From: Candidatus Phycosocius spiralis
GTDB lineage: Bacteria > Pseudomonadota > Alphaproteobacteria > Caulobacterales > Aquidulcibacteraceae
NCBI RefSeq assembly: GCF_030158815.1
Contig: NZ_BPFZ01000016.1
Coordinates: 1-64,000, forward strand
Reading direction: 5' to 3'
DNA length: 64,000 nt
The notes below the pieces were generated by a model. The model made no database searches, was not told the DNA's origin, and saw nothing but the letters and a program-made list of their open reading frames with translations. This document shows positions 1 to 10,191 of the stretch, one piece after another. The position numbers and the translations under genes are program-made. The first letter of the stretch is position 1. Every line of letters begins with the position of its first letter.

Positions 1-272
1 CCAATCATTAAGCATAATAAAATTGCTATGACATAAGCAGGATAAATTCGACGAATTCTTTTTCGTGCAAAATCAAGTTTTGTAGTGCTATTTAGATAAC
101 TTTGTGTAACTAAAAAACCACTAATGGAAAAAAATCCTTTTACTGCAAAATCTGAGTTAAACAACAATAAAAAGCGACTAAATTCTGGAGCTTGTGTTAG
201 GGAAGCAAGGTGAGCGAAAACAACAATGAATGCCAGGACGATTCTTACGCCGTCAAAGTTATTTTTGTCCAT
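1..272 (-). CDS. Acyltransferase 3 family protein, N-terminal part (runs off the left edge)
   Basis: The minus-strand frame opens with ATG at 270-272 and stays open to the window edge, giving about 90 residues starting MDKNNFDGVRIVLAFIVVFA. It has the N-terminal pattern of OafA/YrhL-type membrane acyltransferases: a first membrane helix containing a histidine (VVFAHLASL), then the GFFSISGFLV helix, then an RKRIRRIYPAY segment leading to the next helix. Such proteins transfer acyl groups, often acetyl, to cell-surface sugars; the substrate here cannot be told. The gene is visibly more AT-rich than its neighbours, which hints at acquisition by transfer. The C-terminal three quarters lie outside the window. 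Confidence 0.8.
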   Translation of the reverse strand, partial: MDKNNFDGVRIVLAFIVVFAHLASLTQAPEFSRFLLLFNSDFAVKGFFSISGFLVTQSYLNSTTKLDFARKRIRRIYPAYVIAILLCLMI

Positions 273-619
273 TTGAAGCGTAACTCTAATTCTTCTGTAG
301 CGCTGGTTTTGCCCTGATCAAGGCAAGAATGATATGGCTTTATGAAAAGGGATGCTCTTAGTCTTGCCATGCACTCATATATTGCGATGTTTCACTAACC
401 CAATAGCATGCTTAAAGCTATAGCTGTTAAAGCAACTTCATGACCCATGCGCTTATAGTCTCGATTTTCCCGCATGGTTTACCTCAGCCCAATGATCCTT
501 AACCTGAGTTAATAATGGGTGAAAGGTACATCATGCGCTTCACAATAATCAGTTTTGGATTGCAGAAAAAAGCCTGCAACCTGAAGCAGCTGGCTATAGA
601 GTTGAATTTCTGGGCCGTT
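273..619. other. Intergenic stretch without a convincing gene
   Basis: Between the acyltransferase start and the transporter stop I see no convincing gene. Two short minus-strand frames exist: an open run of about 35 codons directly after the transporter stop, ending near 516 (GPEIQLYSQLLQ...), and a 26-codon ATG frame (MRENRDYKRMGHEVALTAIA...). Neither has a recognisable family or good ribosome-binding context. They could be gene remnants or noise. The promoter of the acyltransferase should lie in the right-hand part of its upstream DNA, but no clear -35/-10 pair stood out. Confidence 0.4.
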
Positions 620-2281
620 CTAATGGTCGAGGCTTCGCTTGAAAGTTTCTGGCAATAAAATCAGACCAAGAATGGCTGTCAGTCCTGCAATTAGGACCGG
701 ATACCAAAGGCCATAATAAATGTCCCCCGTTGCTGCCACCATTGCAAAAGCTGTGGTTGGCAAAAATCCACCAAACCAGCCATTACCAATGTGATAGGGC
801 AGGGACATCGACGTGTAGCGGATATGGCTGGGGAAAATCTCAACCAACAGTGCCGCGATTGGACCATAAACTGCGGTAACCAAGATCACCAGATAGAAAA
901 GGATCGCTATGACCATGGGTTTATTGATGGTTGCTGGATCAGCTTTAGCAGGATAGCCAGCCTTGGTTAAAGCGGCTTTGAGGCTGTCTTGATACTTGGT
1001 GATCGCGGCTTTTTTATCGGCCCCTGTGACCACATTAGGATCTGGGGCCACATAGATTTCGGTCCCAATTTTAACTGAAGCGATCGTGCCAATTGGTGCG
1101 TCAACACGCTGATAACTCACCCCACTTTTGGCTAAAAAGAATTTGGCAATGTCGCAGCTTTTGGTATCAAATTTGTTTTTCCCAACCGGGTCAAATTGAA
1201 CCGAACAATCGGCTTTATTGACTGTTACACTTACAGGGGCCGATTGTTGGGCCTGAGCCAATGCGGGGTTAGCGGCTTGGGTAAGTGCATGAAACACCGG
1301 GAAATAGGTGAGAGCTGCCAAGGCGCATCCGGCCAAGATAATCGGCTTACGACCGATTTTATCTGAAAGCCAACCAAAGAATACAAAGCCTGGTGTACCT
1401 AAAACCAAAGCAACCGCGATAAGAATATTGGTGGTTGCCCCATCGACCTTGAGCATTTTTTCTAGGAAGAACAAAGCGTAAAATTGACCTGTGTACCAGA
1501 CAACGGCTTGGCCTGCGACTGCACCGATCAAGACAATGATCACCCATTTTAAGTTTGACCAGGTGCCAAAGGCTTCTGTTAGTGGGGCTTTAGATGTTTT
1601 TCCTTGGTCCTTCATTTTTTGGAACACAGGGCTTTCATTCAACTGCATGCGGATCCAGATCGAGACCGCCAATAAGACGATGGAGATCAAGAATGGTATG
1701 CGCCAGCCCCAGACTTTAAAGGTTTCTTCGCCTAAGTTGCTGCGAACCCCTATGACAGTGATCAGGGCGGCAAACAGGCCAAGTGTGGCCGTGGTTTGGA
1801 TCCAGCTGGTATAAAGACCGCGTTTGTTTTGGGGAGCATGCTCTGCGACATAGGTTGCTGCCCCACCATATTCGCCTCCCATGGCTAAACCTTGTAACAG
1901 TCGCAACCCAATTAAGATGATTGGTGCTGCGACGCCAATACTTGCATACGATGGTAAGAGACCCACGGCAAACGTCGCAAGCCCCATCAGACCCATCGTT
2001 ACCAAAAACGTGTTCTTACGTCCAACCAAGTCACCGATGCGGCCAAACACCAAGGCCCCAAATGGACGAACAGCAAACCCCGCTGCAAAGGCACCCAGTG
2101 CAAGTATAAAGCCCGTGGTCTCATTCACACCAGAAAAAAATTGGGCAGAAATATAGGTCGCCAGAAGACCGTACAGGTAAAAGTCGTACCACTCAAAGAC
2201 GGTACCTAGCGAAGATGCACCGATGACTAAGCGATGGCTTTGGCTTTTCGCTAAATCCTCTATTGTGGATATATTAGCCAT
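620..2281 (-). CDS. MFS transporter of the metabolite:H+ symporter (MHS) type with a large periplasmic insert
   Basis: This 553-residue inner-membrane protein has the MFS core. The TM2-3 signature reads GRIGDLVGRKNTF, and GGEYGGAATYVAEHAP with LNESPVF is typical of the metabolite:H+ symporter branch (ShiA, KgtP and ProP relatives). The second half carries WLSDKIGRKP. Between TM9 and TM10, roughly residues 340-455, lies an extra soluble segment of about 110 residues with two cysteines (KADCSV and KSCDIAK); MFS topology places this loop in the periplasm. From memory, related alphaproteobacterial transporters carry a similar insert. The substrate is probably a small organic acid or osmolyte, but nothing nearby fixes it. 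Confidence 0.85.
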   Translation of the reverse strand: MANISTIEDLAKSQSHRLVIGASSLGTVFEWYDFYLYGLLATYISAQFFSGVNETTGFILALGAFAAGFAVRPFGALVFGRIGDLVGRKNTFLVTMGLMGLATFAVGLLPSYASIGVAAPIILIGLRLLQGLAMGGEYGGAATYVAEHAPQNKRGLYTSWIQTTATLGLFAALITVIGVRSNLGEETFKVWGWRIPFLISIVLLAVSIWIRMQLNESPVFQKMKDQGKTSKAPLTEAFGTWSNLKWVIIVLIGAVAGQAVVWYTGQFYALFFLEKMLKVDGATTNILIAVALVLGTPGFVFFGWLSDKIGRKPIILAGCALAALTYFPVFHALTQAANPALAQAQQSAPVSVTVNKADCSVQFDPVGKNKFDTKSCDIAKFFLAKSGVSYQRVDAPIGTIASVKIGTEIYVAPDPNVVTGADKKAAITKYQDSLKAALTKAGYPAKADPATINKPMVIAILFYLVILVTAVYGPIAALLVEIFPSHIRYTSMSLPYHIGNGWFGGFLPTTAFAMVAATGDIYYGLWYPVLIAGLTAILGLILLPETFKRSLDH

Positions 2282-2312
2282 GATTGCCTCCCAGTTTAAA
2301 GTTTAAGTTGGC

Positions 2313-3718
2313 TTAGAAGACGTATTTGCCAACAAATTCGAGGCGATCGAGATCGCCGTTGGCCCCATTGACCAATTCTCGCTGCCCATGTCGGTATTCG
2401 ACACCTAGGTCGAAGCCTTTGACGGGAGACCAAAACACATTGCCCGCGATGCTGCTGGCCGATTTATTGAAAGTGGCAAGAGAGACGGCACTTAGCGCGC
2501 TATCATAATCAGCCTCTTGATAGCTCGCCATCAAAGTTGAGCGTACGGTCGGCGTAAAATTGATGCGAAGTGCTGCAAAGCCTGCAAAGTTTTTCACTTC
2601 CTTGAGGTCGTTGGTGGCTGCGACATAAATTGTATCAGGGGCAAAGTTCAGGCCCAGATAGCGCCCGATACCCGTGCCGTAGCTTCCCATGAAGCGGAAG
2701 TCATAGCGATTGGACGGCCCAAAATTAAACCGGCCCGCCACACTGGCACCATAAGCCGAACGCGCGTCACCAATGGTGCCATTATCCACTGACAAGCGTC
2801 GCGCGATACCCGCAACTGACATTTCACCTTTAGCGAGTTTGAAATTGAGGCGCCCGACCAAATCAGGAACGGTATCATCATCATTTTCAAGCAGTGCTGG
2901 AGCACCAGAATTGGCACTCGCCGTCTCGGGATTTTCGACTGCGAGCTGCAACGTCGTCATCGCGTTTAAGGGCGTCGTATAGCGGATCAAAGGCTGACGG
3001 GCGAAGACGCTGCCCTCGGTTGGGCCAATAAAGTCGGTACTTTCAGGCAAAGCGCCGACATTTTGAAAGGTGGACCATTCTTCGCCAATCGTTAGCTTGT
3101 CGAATTGGACGTAAGCGCGACGTAGTGCGAAGTCATAGCCGTTGGTTGTGCGCTCTGACCCTTGGGTGCCGGCTGCGGTTTGAAAATCGGCTTCGACAAG
3201 GCCTTTGAGTGTATGTCCCGCGATTGGTGTTTCGGTTGCTAGGAAAATGCGGGTTTGTTTGGTTGAAAAATCATTGTCGATATTCTCACGAACCCCGCCA
3301 ACTGGAATGGTTTGGGGCAGATAAAAATCGCGCCCCAGATCGGCGGCCGCAACATCACCACTGCTATAGCGGCTGAAGGCCATAACGGTTTTAACAAAAC
3401 CACCAAGCTTGAAGTTAGTTGCCCCGACGGGAAGCCATCAGCGGCAGGAGCGGGCCCGACAGCGGGTGCTGGGGTTGATACCAATTGTACCGGCACGGTG
3501 GCCATTTGGGCGCGCAGCTTTTCGTTTTCTGCTTGGGTTTGGGTTAATTGGGTTTGCACCGTTCCAAACAGCTTTTCCAGCGCGGCAACGCGCGCTTCAA
3601 GTTCTTGCTCTTTAGCGGTTTGGGCTTGAACCGGCGATCCCAAAATGGCGATGCTTGCAACACTTAGAACCAAGAATTTGCTCAAACTTCCAATGTCGTG
3701 CAGTTTCAATCTTTCCAT
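2313..3718 (-). pseudogene. DcaP-like trimeric porin, split by one apparent single-base frameshift
   Basis: The first reading frame (start 3718) encodes a signal peptide ending VQAQ, then a predicted coiled coil (LEARVAALEKLFGTVQTQL) and a Pro/Ala linker. The second frame, ending at 2313, encodes the beta barrel and finishes in FVGKYVF with a terminal Phe, as outer-membrane proteins do. The frames join at 3429-3431: one extra C in the CCC of the coding strand would give ADGFPVGATNFKLGGFVKT, exactly the DcaP-family layout of about 468 residues. DcaP porins admit negatively charged and small organic solutes. The gene is either a recent one-base deletion or a sequencing error. It is divergent from acs, so a role in organic-acid uptake is a possible inference. 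Confidence 0.8.
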
Positions 3719-3904
3719 GGCTGTTTCCCCGTTGTCGATGCCACCATTTTGATGTGCATCTGTGTTTGATTGGGGTCATTTTCACCTGTTCGTGAGAAGT
3801 CGCATAGATAGACTTTGGTCTAGGGTGTGCAGTGTCGCACAATGGGCTAAGACGTCCTTAAATCACGCCACAGCCAAGCTGGCGCAAAAGTGGGAGGCCA
3901 TCAG

Positions 3905-5830
3905 ATGACAGCGATTTATCCAATCCCCGAGGAATGGGCAAAAAAAGCCGTGATTTCACAGGCTGGGTATCAAGCAGCTTACGCGCAGTCGATCCAAGAT
4001 CCAGATCGTTTTTGGACAAAAGAGGCGTCTCGTATCGATTGGATGGTGCCATTTTCCAAAGTACAAACCACGAGTTTTGAGGAGGCTGACTTTGGTATCT
4101 CATGGTTTGAAGATGGTGTGTTGAATGTCTCTGCCAATTGTATGGATCGCCACTTGGTCGAGCGTGGGGATCAGGTAGCGATTCTTTGGGAAGGCGATGA
4201 CCCCAGTCAAACCCGTAAAATCACCTATCAAGAATTGCACGCCGACGTGTGTCGTTTAGCCAATGTGCTTAAAAAACTAGGTGTGAAAAAAGGCCACCGC
4301 GTTACGCTTTATCTGCCGATGATCCCTGAAGCCGCGATTGCCATGTTGGCCTGCACGCGCATCGGCGCGATCCATTCGGTGGTATTTGGTGGCTTCTCGC
4401 CTGAAGCCTTGGCGGGGCGCATTCAAGATTGCGATTCAAGCCTTGTGATTACCGCCGACGCCGGCCGACGTGGCGGGAAAGTAGTATCGCTCAAAGCCAA
4501 TGTAGATATAGCTTTGAACTCCTGCCCATCCGTAAAAGACGTGATTGTGGTTGCCCATGCGGGCCAGGATACGGCGATGACGGCAGGGCGAGATCATTGG
4601 TATAGTGAGCTTGTTGGCGCCGCTAGCGCGCAGTGCGCGCCTGAGCCGATGAATGCAGAAGACCCGCTCTTTATTCTTTATACCTCCGGCAGTACGGGTA
4701 AGCCCAAAGGCGTGCTTCATTCCACCGGCGGTTATTTGGTTTGGGTCGCCATGACCTTTTCCTATATTTTCAATTATAGAAATGGCGACGTGTTTTGGTG
4801 CGCGGCCGATATCGGCTGGGTCACGGGTCATTCCTATGTTGTCTACGGCCCCCTTGCTAATGGCGCAACGACTTTAATGTTTGAAGGTGTCCCCAATTAT
4901 CCAGACCACAGTCGCTTTTGGCAGATTTGTGACCGTTATCAAGTAAATATCTTCTATGCCGCACCAACCGCTTTGCGCGCTTTGATGCGTGAGGGTAATG
5001 AGTATGTAACCAAGACATCGCGTAAGTCATTGCGTTTGTTGGGCAGTGTGGGTGAGCCCATTAATCCTGAAGCTTGGGAATGGTATTATCATGTTGTCGG
5101 CGAAGGGCGCTGTCCGATTGTCGATACGTGGTGGCAAACCGAAACAGGTGGCGCGATGATCGCGCCTTTACCAGGCGCCATGGCCCTAAAGCCGGGCTCT
5201 GCGACTTTGCCAATGTTTGGCGTTGTCACCGAACTCGTGGACGCAGAAGGGCGCGTTTTAGATGGACCAGGTGAGGGTAATTTGTGTTTAACCCGCAGTT
5301 GGCCCGGCCAGATGCGCACCATTTGGGGCGATCATGACCGCTTTTTCCAGACCTATTTTTCGACTTATCCAGGCAAATATTTTACAGGCGATGGCTGTCG
5401 GCGCGATGAAGATGGCTATCACTGGATAACCGGGCGTGTGGACGATGTGATCAATGTGTCGGGCCACCGAATGGGAACTGCAGAAGTGGAAAGTGCTTTA
5501 GTGGCCCACGCCAAAGTCGCCGAAGCGGCTGTGGTCGGATATCCCCATGACATTAAAGGGCAGGGCATTTATGCTTATGTGACGTTGAATTCAGATGCAA
5601 CCGCCAGTTCAGAAGTGAAAGATGATTTGATAAAATGGGTGCGCAAAGAAATTGGCCCTATCGCCACGCCTGATGTGATCCATTTTGCCCCTAGCCTGCC
5701 CAAAACCCGTAGCGGCAAAATCATGCGCCGGATTTTGCGCAAAATTGCTGAAGGTGATGTCTCAAACCTTGGTGACATCACGACCTTGGCGGATCCTTCG
5801 GTAATTGAGAGTTTGATCGCCACACGGTGA
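3905..5830 (+). CDS. acs: Acetyl-CoA synthetase (AMP-forming)
   Basis: This enzyme activates acetate with ATP and CoA to acetyl-CoA, AMP and pyrophosphate in the cytoplasm. The protein has 641 residues, normal for Acs. It shows the ANL adenylation signature [11 protein letters not shown] (residues about 259-269), DTWWQTETG in the core, and TRSGKIMRR near the C-terminus, whose lysine (K605) matches the acetylation-controlled lysine of Acs. ATG 3905 is chosen over the GTG at 3890 because GGAGG at 3893-3897 sits seven bases before it. A crbR-like regulator follows after seven bases and a broken crbS-like kinase lies beyond, the arrangement of the acetate-switch control system. Confidence 0.95.
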   Translation: MTAIYPIPEEWAKKAVISQAGYQAAYAQSIQDPDRFWTKEASRIDWMVPFSKVQTTSFEEADFGISWFEDGVLNVSANCMDRHLVERGDQVAILWEGDDPSQTRKITYQELHADVCRLANVLKKLGVKKGHRVTLYLPMIPEAAIAMLACTRIGAIHSVVFGGFSPEALAGRIQDCDSSLVITADAGRRGGKVVSLKANVDIALNSCPSVKDVIVVAHAGQDTAMTAGRDHWYSELVGAASAQCAPEPMNAEDPLFILYTSGSTGKPKGVLHSTGGYLVWVAMTFSYIFNYRNGDVFWCAADIGWVTGHSYVVYGPLANGATTLMFEGVPNYPDHSRFWQICDRYQVNIFYAAPTALRALMREGNEYVTKTSRKSLRLLGSVGEPINPEAWEWYYHVVGEGRCPIVDTWWQTETGGAMIAPLPGAMALKPGSATLPMFGVVTELVDAEGRVLDGPGEGNLCLTRSWPGQMRTIWGDHDRFFQTYFSTYPGKYFTGDGCRRDEDGYHWITGRVDDVINVSGHRMGTAEVESALVAHAKVAEAAVVGYPHDIKGQGIYAYVTLNSDATASSEVKDDLIKWVRKEIGPIATPDVIHFAPSLPKTRSGKIMRRILRKIAEGDVSNLGDITTLADPSVIESLIATR

Positions 5831-5837
5831 TAATCCG

Positions 5838-6458
5838 ATGTCTGCTACCATTCTGATCGCGGATGATCATCCACTTTATCGTCAAGCGCTTGCCATGGCC
5901 GCACGCCAGATGCGACCTGACGCACGTTTGGTTGAATGCGCGAATCTATCTTCTGCGTTGCGCGAAGCCAATGCGGCAGACGATCTAATCTTAATCCTGC
6001 TTGACCTCAAAATGCCGGGCGCTGAGGGCTATTCGGGGGTTGCGCTTCTGCATGCTGAGAAACCTGGTGTGCCGATCTTGGTCGTATCTAGCGAAGAAGC
6101 CATAGATGCCGCCAAAAATGCCCTGCGCTTCGGTGCGGTAGGATTTATTGCCAAATCTGCTGACTTAAGCGTCATTGAAGGCGCGATTGGTGACGCCTTG
6201 GCCGGGCGTCGTCTTGCCCCGCCGATAGACAGCGATCTTGACCCAATCGCGGCTGAAATCACCAGCCTGACGCCAACCCAACTGCGGGTTTTGCTTGGGG
6301 TCATGCAAGGGCTTTTGAATAAGCAAATCGCCTTTGACCTTAAAATCAGTGAGGCCACGGTCAAAGCTCATATGACGGCGATTTTAAAGAAACTCGATGT
6401 CCAAAACCGCACCCAAGCGGTGTTGGCAGCACGTGCGCTTGGGCTTGCACTTCGCTAA
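5838..6458 (+). CDS. crbR: NarL/LuxR-type response regulator, CrbR-like
   Basis: This 206-residue protein has an N-terminal receiver domain (acidic pair in ADDHPLY, phospho-acceptor Asp in LILLDLKMPG, Lys in FIAKSA) and a C-terminal LuxR-type helix-turn-helix (SLTPTQLRVLLGVMQGLLNKQIAFDLKISEATVKAH, abridged here to its ends: SLTPTQLRV and SEATVKAHM). It starts seven bases after acs and is probably cotranscribed with it. In Vibrio and Pseudomonas, CrbR paired with the SSS-domain kinase CrbS activates acs when acetate is to be consumed. The adjacent kinase gene here is decayed, so the signal input of this regulator is uncertain. The symbol rests on context and domain type, not on a verified alignment. 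Confidence 0.8.
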   Translation: MSATILIADDHPLYRQALAMAARQMRPDARLVECANLSSALREANAADDLILILLDLKMPGAEGYSGVALLHAEKPGVPILVVSSEEAIDAAKNALRFGAVGFIAKSADLSVIEGAIGDALAGRRLAPPIDSDLDPIAAEITSLTPTQLRVLLGVMQGLLNKQIAFDLKISEATVKAHMTAILKKLDVQNRTQAVLAARALGLALR

Positions 6459-6477
6459 ACGCGATGAAAGGGCCAAT

Positions 6478-8680
6478 TTAGGTGTGAAGCCAGCGTTCCA
6501 GAACATATGGATCAACAGGCTTGGCGAGCACCGGCACATGCTGCGCGGCTGCGCGCGCCCCAATCGAAGGGTCTAAAGAAGCAGTGATCAAAGCAAAGCG
6601 CGCACCGGGCTTTTGTTTGGCTAATTCATCAATTATTTCAAGGCCATACATATTTGCCGTGGGTTCAGGCGAGCTTAATCCATCGGCTAGTGCTAAGTTG
6701 AAATCAACCAGTGCAACGTCAAATTCAGACCCGAAACCAAGCGCTTCCTGGGATGTTCGCATAAGGAACGCTTTATGACCAAAGCCACTCAGGAAGCTAT
6801 GCATGGCTTGTTGAATAACTAGATCATCCTCGATCACTAAAACGCGCAATGGCTTTTGGATGATTGATGTAGGGCCCGCGGCCACACGCTGTACAAGCTT
6901 ATCTGGTAAACTATCTTGCTGCGACGCAATCGGTAGGGTCACACTAAAACGACTACCATGACCGACACGCGATTGCATGGAGATGGTGTGCCCAAGCAGG
7001 CGCGCTATACGCTCCACAATTGCTAAACCAAGACGAATACCGCCTTCACCCGAAGTTGAAAGGCGCTCACACTCACGGAAAATGCTCTGTTACTGATGGC
7101 TCGGAATGCCGGAGCCGGTATCAAACACGTCAATCCGCACATGGGTGCCGAGCCGACGCACACCCACGACGATACCGCCGCTGTCAGTATAGCGTATGGC
7201 GTTGGACAGGAAGTTTTGCACAATCGACTTGAGCAATGCAGGGTCGGTATGAACCCAGATATTGCGGCTCACTAGCCGCAATTCTATCCCCTTTTCTTCG
7301 GCCAGAGGGGTTATGGTTTCTTTGAGTTCTCCAAGAAACGGGGGCAAATGGAAAATCCTAGGGACGGGCACAACCCCACCCGCATCCAACTTGGCGGCTA
7401 AGGCATCTTGATTGGTTCGATAAGTGGCTAACACTAAAATAGGCGCAAATTGTGCCATTGCTGCAAAGGCCACCAAACCAATTGCGGCGAGGGGTTGTTG
7501 GTCAGATATACGCAAAGCCCAAATGAGCTACACCCATAATGGTGCCAATCACGAACCGGCGCGCCAAAAACAAGGTGTCGCCAAAATCCGCAGTCGCCGC
7601 ATCAGCACGTTTGCGCAATAAGGCAGGTGCGACCAAATCATTTGAAACCATGGTGGCAAGTGCAATGGTCTCGACCAGCACCATCGAGGTGGCAGCAGAC
7701 AGGCCCCCTAAAAATACGAATACCGCAATAAAAGTATGGCCTCGCGATAGGGGCAGTCCCAAGACGAATAGATCCGGGCTGGCGGACGACGGGAGGAAAG
7801 CGATACCCGCTGCGGCAATCGGCACCACCACCAATAAAGTCGCCAGCATATAAACAACAAACGGCCAGCGTGCTTGTTCGACATCACGGCTAGATGTTGC
7901 GCCAATCACCATGATGTAAAATTGCCTGGGCAGAGCGATAATCGCCGCCATCGACATAAAGGTGAAAACAAAAAAATCGGCATTAATCTTGCCGGGATCG
8001 AAAATCGTGGCCACGCTTTGAGAAGTGGCCGTTAGGACGCTTGGTGTTTCTTGACCAAACAGCATGATCGCGAGCGATGCGACCACTAAAAGTGCAATCA
8101 GCTTCACAACTGATTCAAATCCCACCGCAAATAAAACAGCATCATTGCGCGAGGAGGCTTCATAGCGGCGCGTGCCATAAAGCATGGCCCATAGCGCCAA
8201 GAGGCCCGCCGAAACACAGGCGATAACAGGGATGTTCTGGACGCCTGAAACCAAGGCAAAGGTCGTGCTTAGGGACCGTAATTGTAGGGCAATATAAGGA
8301 ATTGAGCCCAACAACGCCAATATTGTAACCAAGGCTGCCACCACCCGGCTGCTACCAAATCGGCCACCAATGAATTCAGAGATGGAGTTTGCCCCATCGC
8401 TTTTCACCGCATCGATCATGCGGATCAAAAAGGCCCGGCCGAATAAAAGCAGAATGGGTCCAAGATAAATCGGCAGATAGGACCACCCGTCCGCAACCGC
8501 ACTGCCAACGGCCCCATAATAAGTCCAAGTGGTGCAATAGACGCCTATCGCAAACGCATAGGCAGGGCCACGCAGCGCGGACTTCAGCTTCTCGCTACTT
8601 TTGCCCTCCGCCCAGGACGCAAAAGCAAATAATAACCCTGCGTAAAGCAAGGCCAAAATAAATGGCAAGGCACCTTGCAT
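6478..8680 (-). pseudogene. crbS: CrbS-like sodium/solute symporter-histidine kinase, decayed
   Basis: Read from 8680 leftward, the first part encodes about ten membrane helices of an SSS/SLC5 domain (SNSISEFIGGRF-like segment, LPRQFYIMVIG). The frame then breaks near 7502-7515 and continues in another frame with the next helix. It jumps at about 7405-7420 from ATYR straight into AAKLDAGGVV, the end of a kinase dimerisation domain. The last helices, the PAS region and the H-box are absent. The HATPase part is cut by an in-frame TAA at 7090-7092 (SHQ*QSIFRE). A receiver domain with VALVDFNL ends the gene. Intact relatives are, from memory, about 1100-1200 residues; here some 730 codons remain. 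No active kinase can be made as one chain. Confidence 0.85.
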
Positions 8681-8841
8681 GCGTATTCCACCCTTTTCAC
8701 CCAGCGTGACAATGGAGGGGCCCGATGTCTAGGCTTATTTCTGAGGATCGGACCCAGCTAGAATTTGTTTGAGAACAGCGGTGCGAATTGCCTGACAGGC
8801 CAGCACAGACTATGGCAGTCCTGAAAGAGAAGGTGATCGCT

Positions 8842-10191
8842 ATGCGCATGTCGCGCTATTTTCTGCCCGTAACAAAAGAAACCCCTGCCCATGCAGAAAT
8901 CATCTCCCATCAATTGATGCTGCGCACCGGCATGATCAAGCAGCATTCTGCTGGCATTTATTCGTGGTTGCCGCTTGGCCTTAAGGTCTTGCAAAAAATT
9001 GAAGCCATCGTGCGCCAAGAGCAAAACCGTTCCGGCGCGCTGGAAGTTTTGATGCCAACCATGCAGGGGGCAGATCTTTGGCGTGAGAGTGGGCGTTATG
9101 ATGCTTATGGTGCTGAGATGTTGCGCATCACCGACCGGCACGAGCGCGACCTATTGTTTGGGCCTACTGCCGAAGAAGTGGTCACTGATATTTTCCGCAA
9201 TCATGTGCGCTCCTACAAGGAGTTACCGCTTAATCTCTATAACATCCAATGGAAGTTCCGTGATGAAGTACGCCCACGGTTTGGCGTGATGCGCGGGCGT
9301 GAGTTCTTGATGAAGGATGCTTATAGCTTTGATTTAGACGAAACTGGTGCCCGCGATGCCTATCGCAAAATGTTTCTTGCCTATCTTAAAACCTTTCAGC
9401 GCTTGGGCTTGAAAGCTGTACCCATGCGGGCTGATACAGGCCCGATTGGTGGCGATTTAAGCCATGAATTTTTGGTCTTAGCCCCCACGGGCGAAAGCGG
9501 TGTTTATTATGACGCGATTTATGATGAAACCGATTGGGCGAGCTTGGATATCAGCTTTGACAATACACCCAAAGCACGTGCAGCGCGCGCAGAGACCGTT
9601 GATCGCATCGTTAAAGCCTATGCTGCGACCGATGAAATTCACGATGAAGTAAGGTTTAATGCCGAAGTAACCCCGGATCGGCGCCGTACCGGGCGCGGCA
9701 TTGAAGTGGGCCATATCTTCTTTTTTGGTACCAAATATTCTGCACCCATGCATGCCAAAGTGGTAGGCCCAGACGGCAAGGATTGCTTGGTACAAATGGG
9801 TTCTTACGGGATTGGCGTGTCGCGTTTGGTTGGTGCCATCATTGAAGCCAGCCATGATGAGCATGGCATCATTTGGCCTGATGCAGTTGCCCCTTATGAT
9901 GTTGGCATTATCAGCTTGCGGGCAGGTGATAGCTTAGTGGATGGGACGTGTGAGCAGGCCTATCAAACCCTGCTTAATGCGGGCCTTGACCCCCTTTACG
10001 ATGATCGCGATGATCGGCCTGGTGCAAAATTTGCCACCATGGACCTCATCGGTGTGCCTAACCAATTGATCGTGGGGCCTAAGGGGCTTGTAGCTGGCTT
10101 GGTTGAGGTCAAAGACCGTAAATCCGGGGCTAAAGTGGAAATGCCGCTAGAAAGTGCTTTGGCTTGCCTATCCACAAAGGCCCCTGCATGA
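8842..10191 (+). CDS. proS: Prolyl-tRNA synthetase, short alphaproteobacterial form
   Basis: This class II synthetase charges tRNA-Pro with proline. It has about 449 residues and lacks the INS editing domain found in the long bacterial form, as usual in Alphaproteobacteria. Motif 2 is visible as [21 protein letters not shown] (split: [20 protein letters not shown]), motif 3 as [10 protein letters not shown], and the C-terminal anticodon-binding domain follows. The start is set at ATG 8842 (MRMSRYFLP), preceded by GAAGGTG at suitable distance; an upstream ATG at 8788 adds residues that do not resemble the family. Its stop overlaps the lolC start by four bases (ATGA), indicating translational coupling. 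Confidence 0.95.
   Translation: MRMSRYFLPVTKETPAHAEIISHQLMLRTGMIKQHSAGIYSWLPLGLKVLQKIEAIVRQEQNRSGALEVLMPTMQGADLWRESGRYDAYGAEMLRITDRHERDLLFGPTAEEVVTDIFRNHVRSYKELPLNLYNIQWKFRDEVRPRFGVMRGREFLMKDAYSFDLDETGARDAYRKMFLAYLKTFQRLGLKAVPMRADTGPIGGDLSHEFLVLAPTGESGVYYDAIYDETDWASLDISFDNTPKARAARAETVDRIVKAYAATDEIHDEVRFNAEVTPDRRRTGRGIEVGHIFFFGTKYSAPMHAKVVGPDGKDCLVQMGSYGIGVSRLVGAIIEASHDEHGIIWPDAVAPYDVGIISLRAGDSLVDGTCEQAYQTLLNAGLDPLYDDRDDRPGAKFATMDLIGVPNQLIVGPKGLVAGLVEVKDRKSGAKVEMPLESALACLSTKAPA

Noticed and set aside
3425-3435. Programmed frameshift in the porin
   Set aside because: There is no slippery heptamer or downstream pseudoknot, and porins are not known to use frameshifting. A deletion or sequencing error is simpler.
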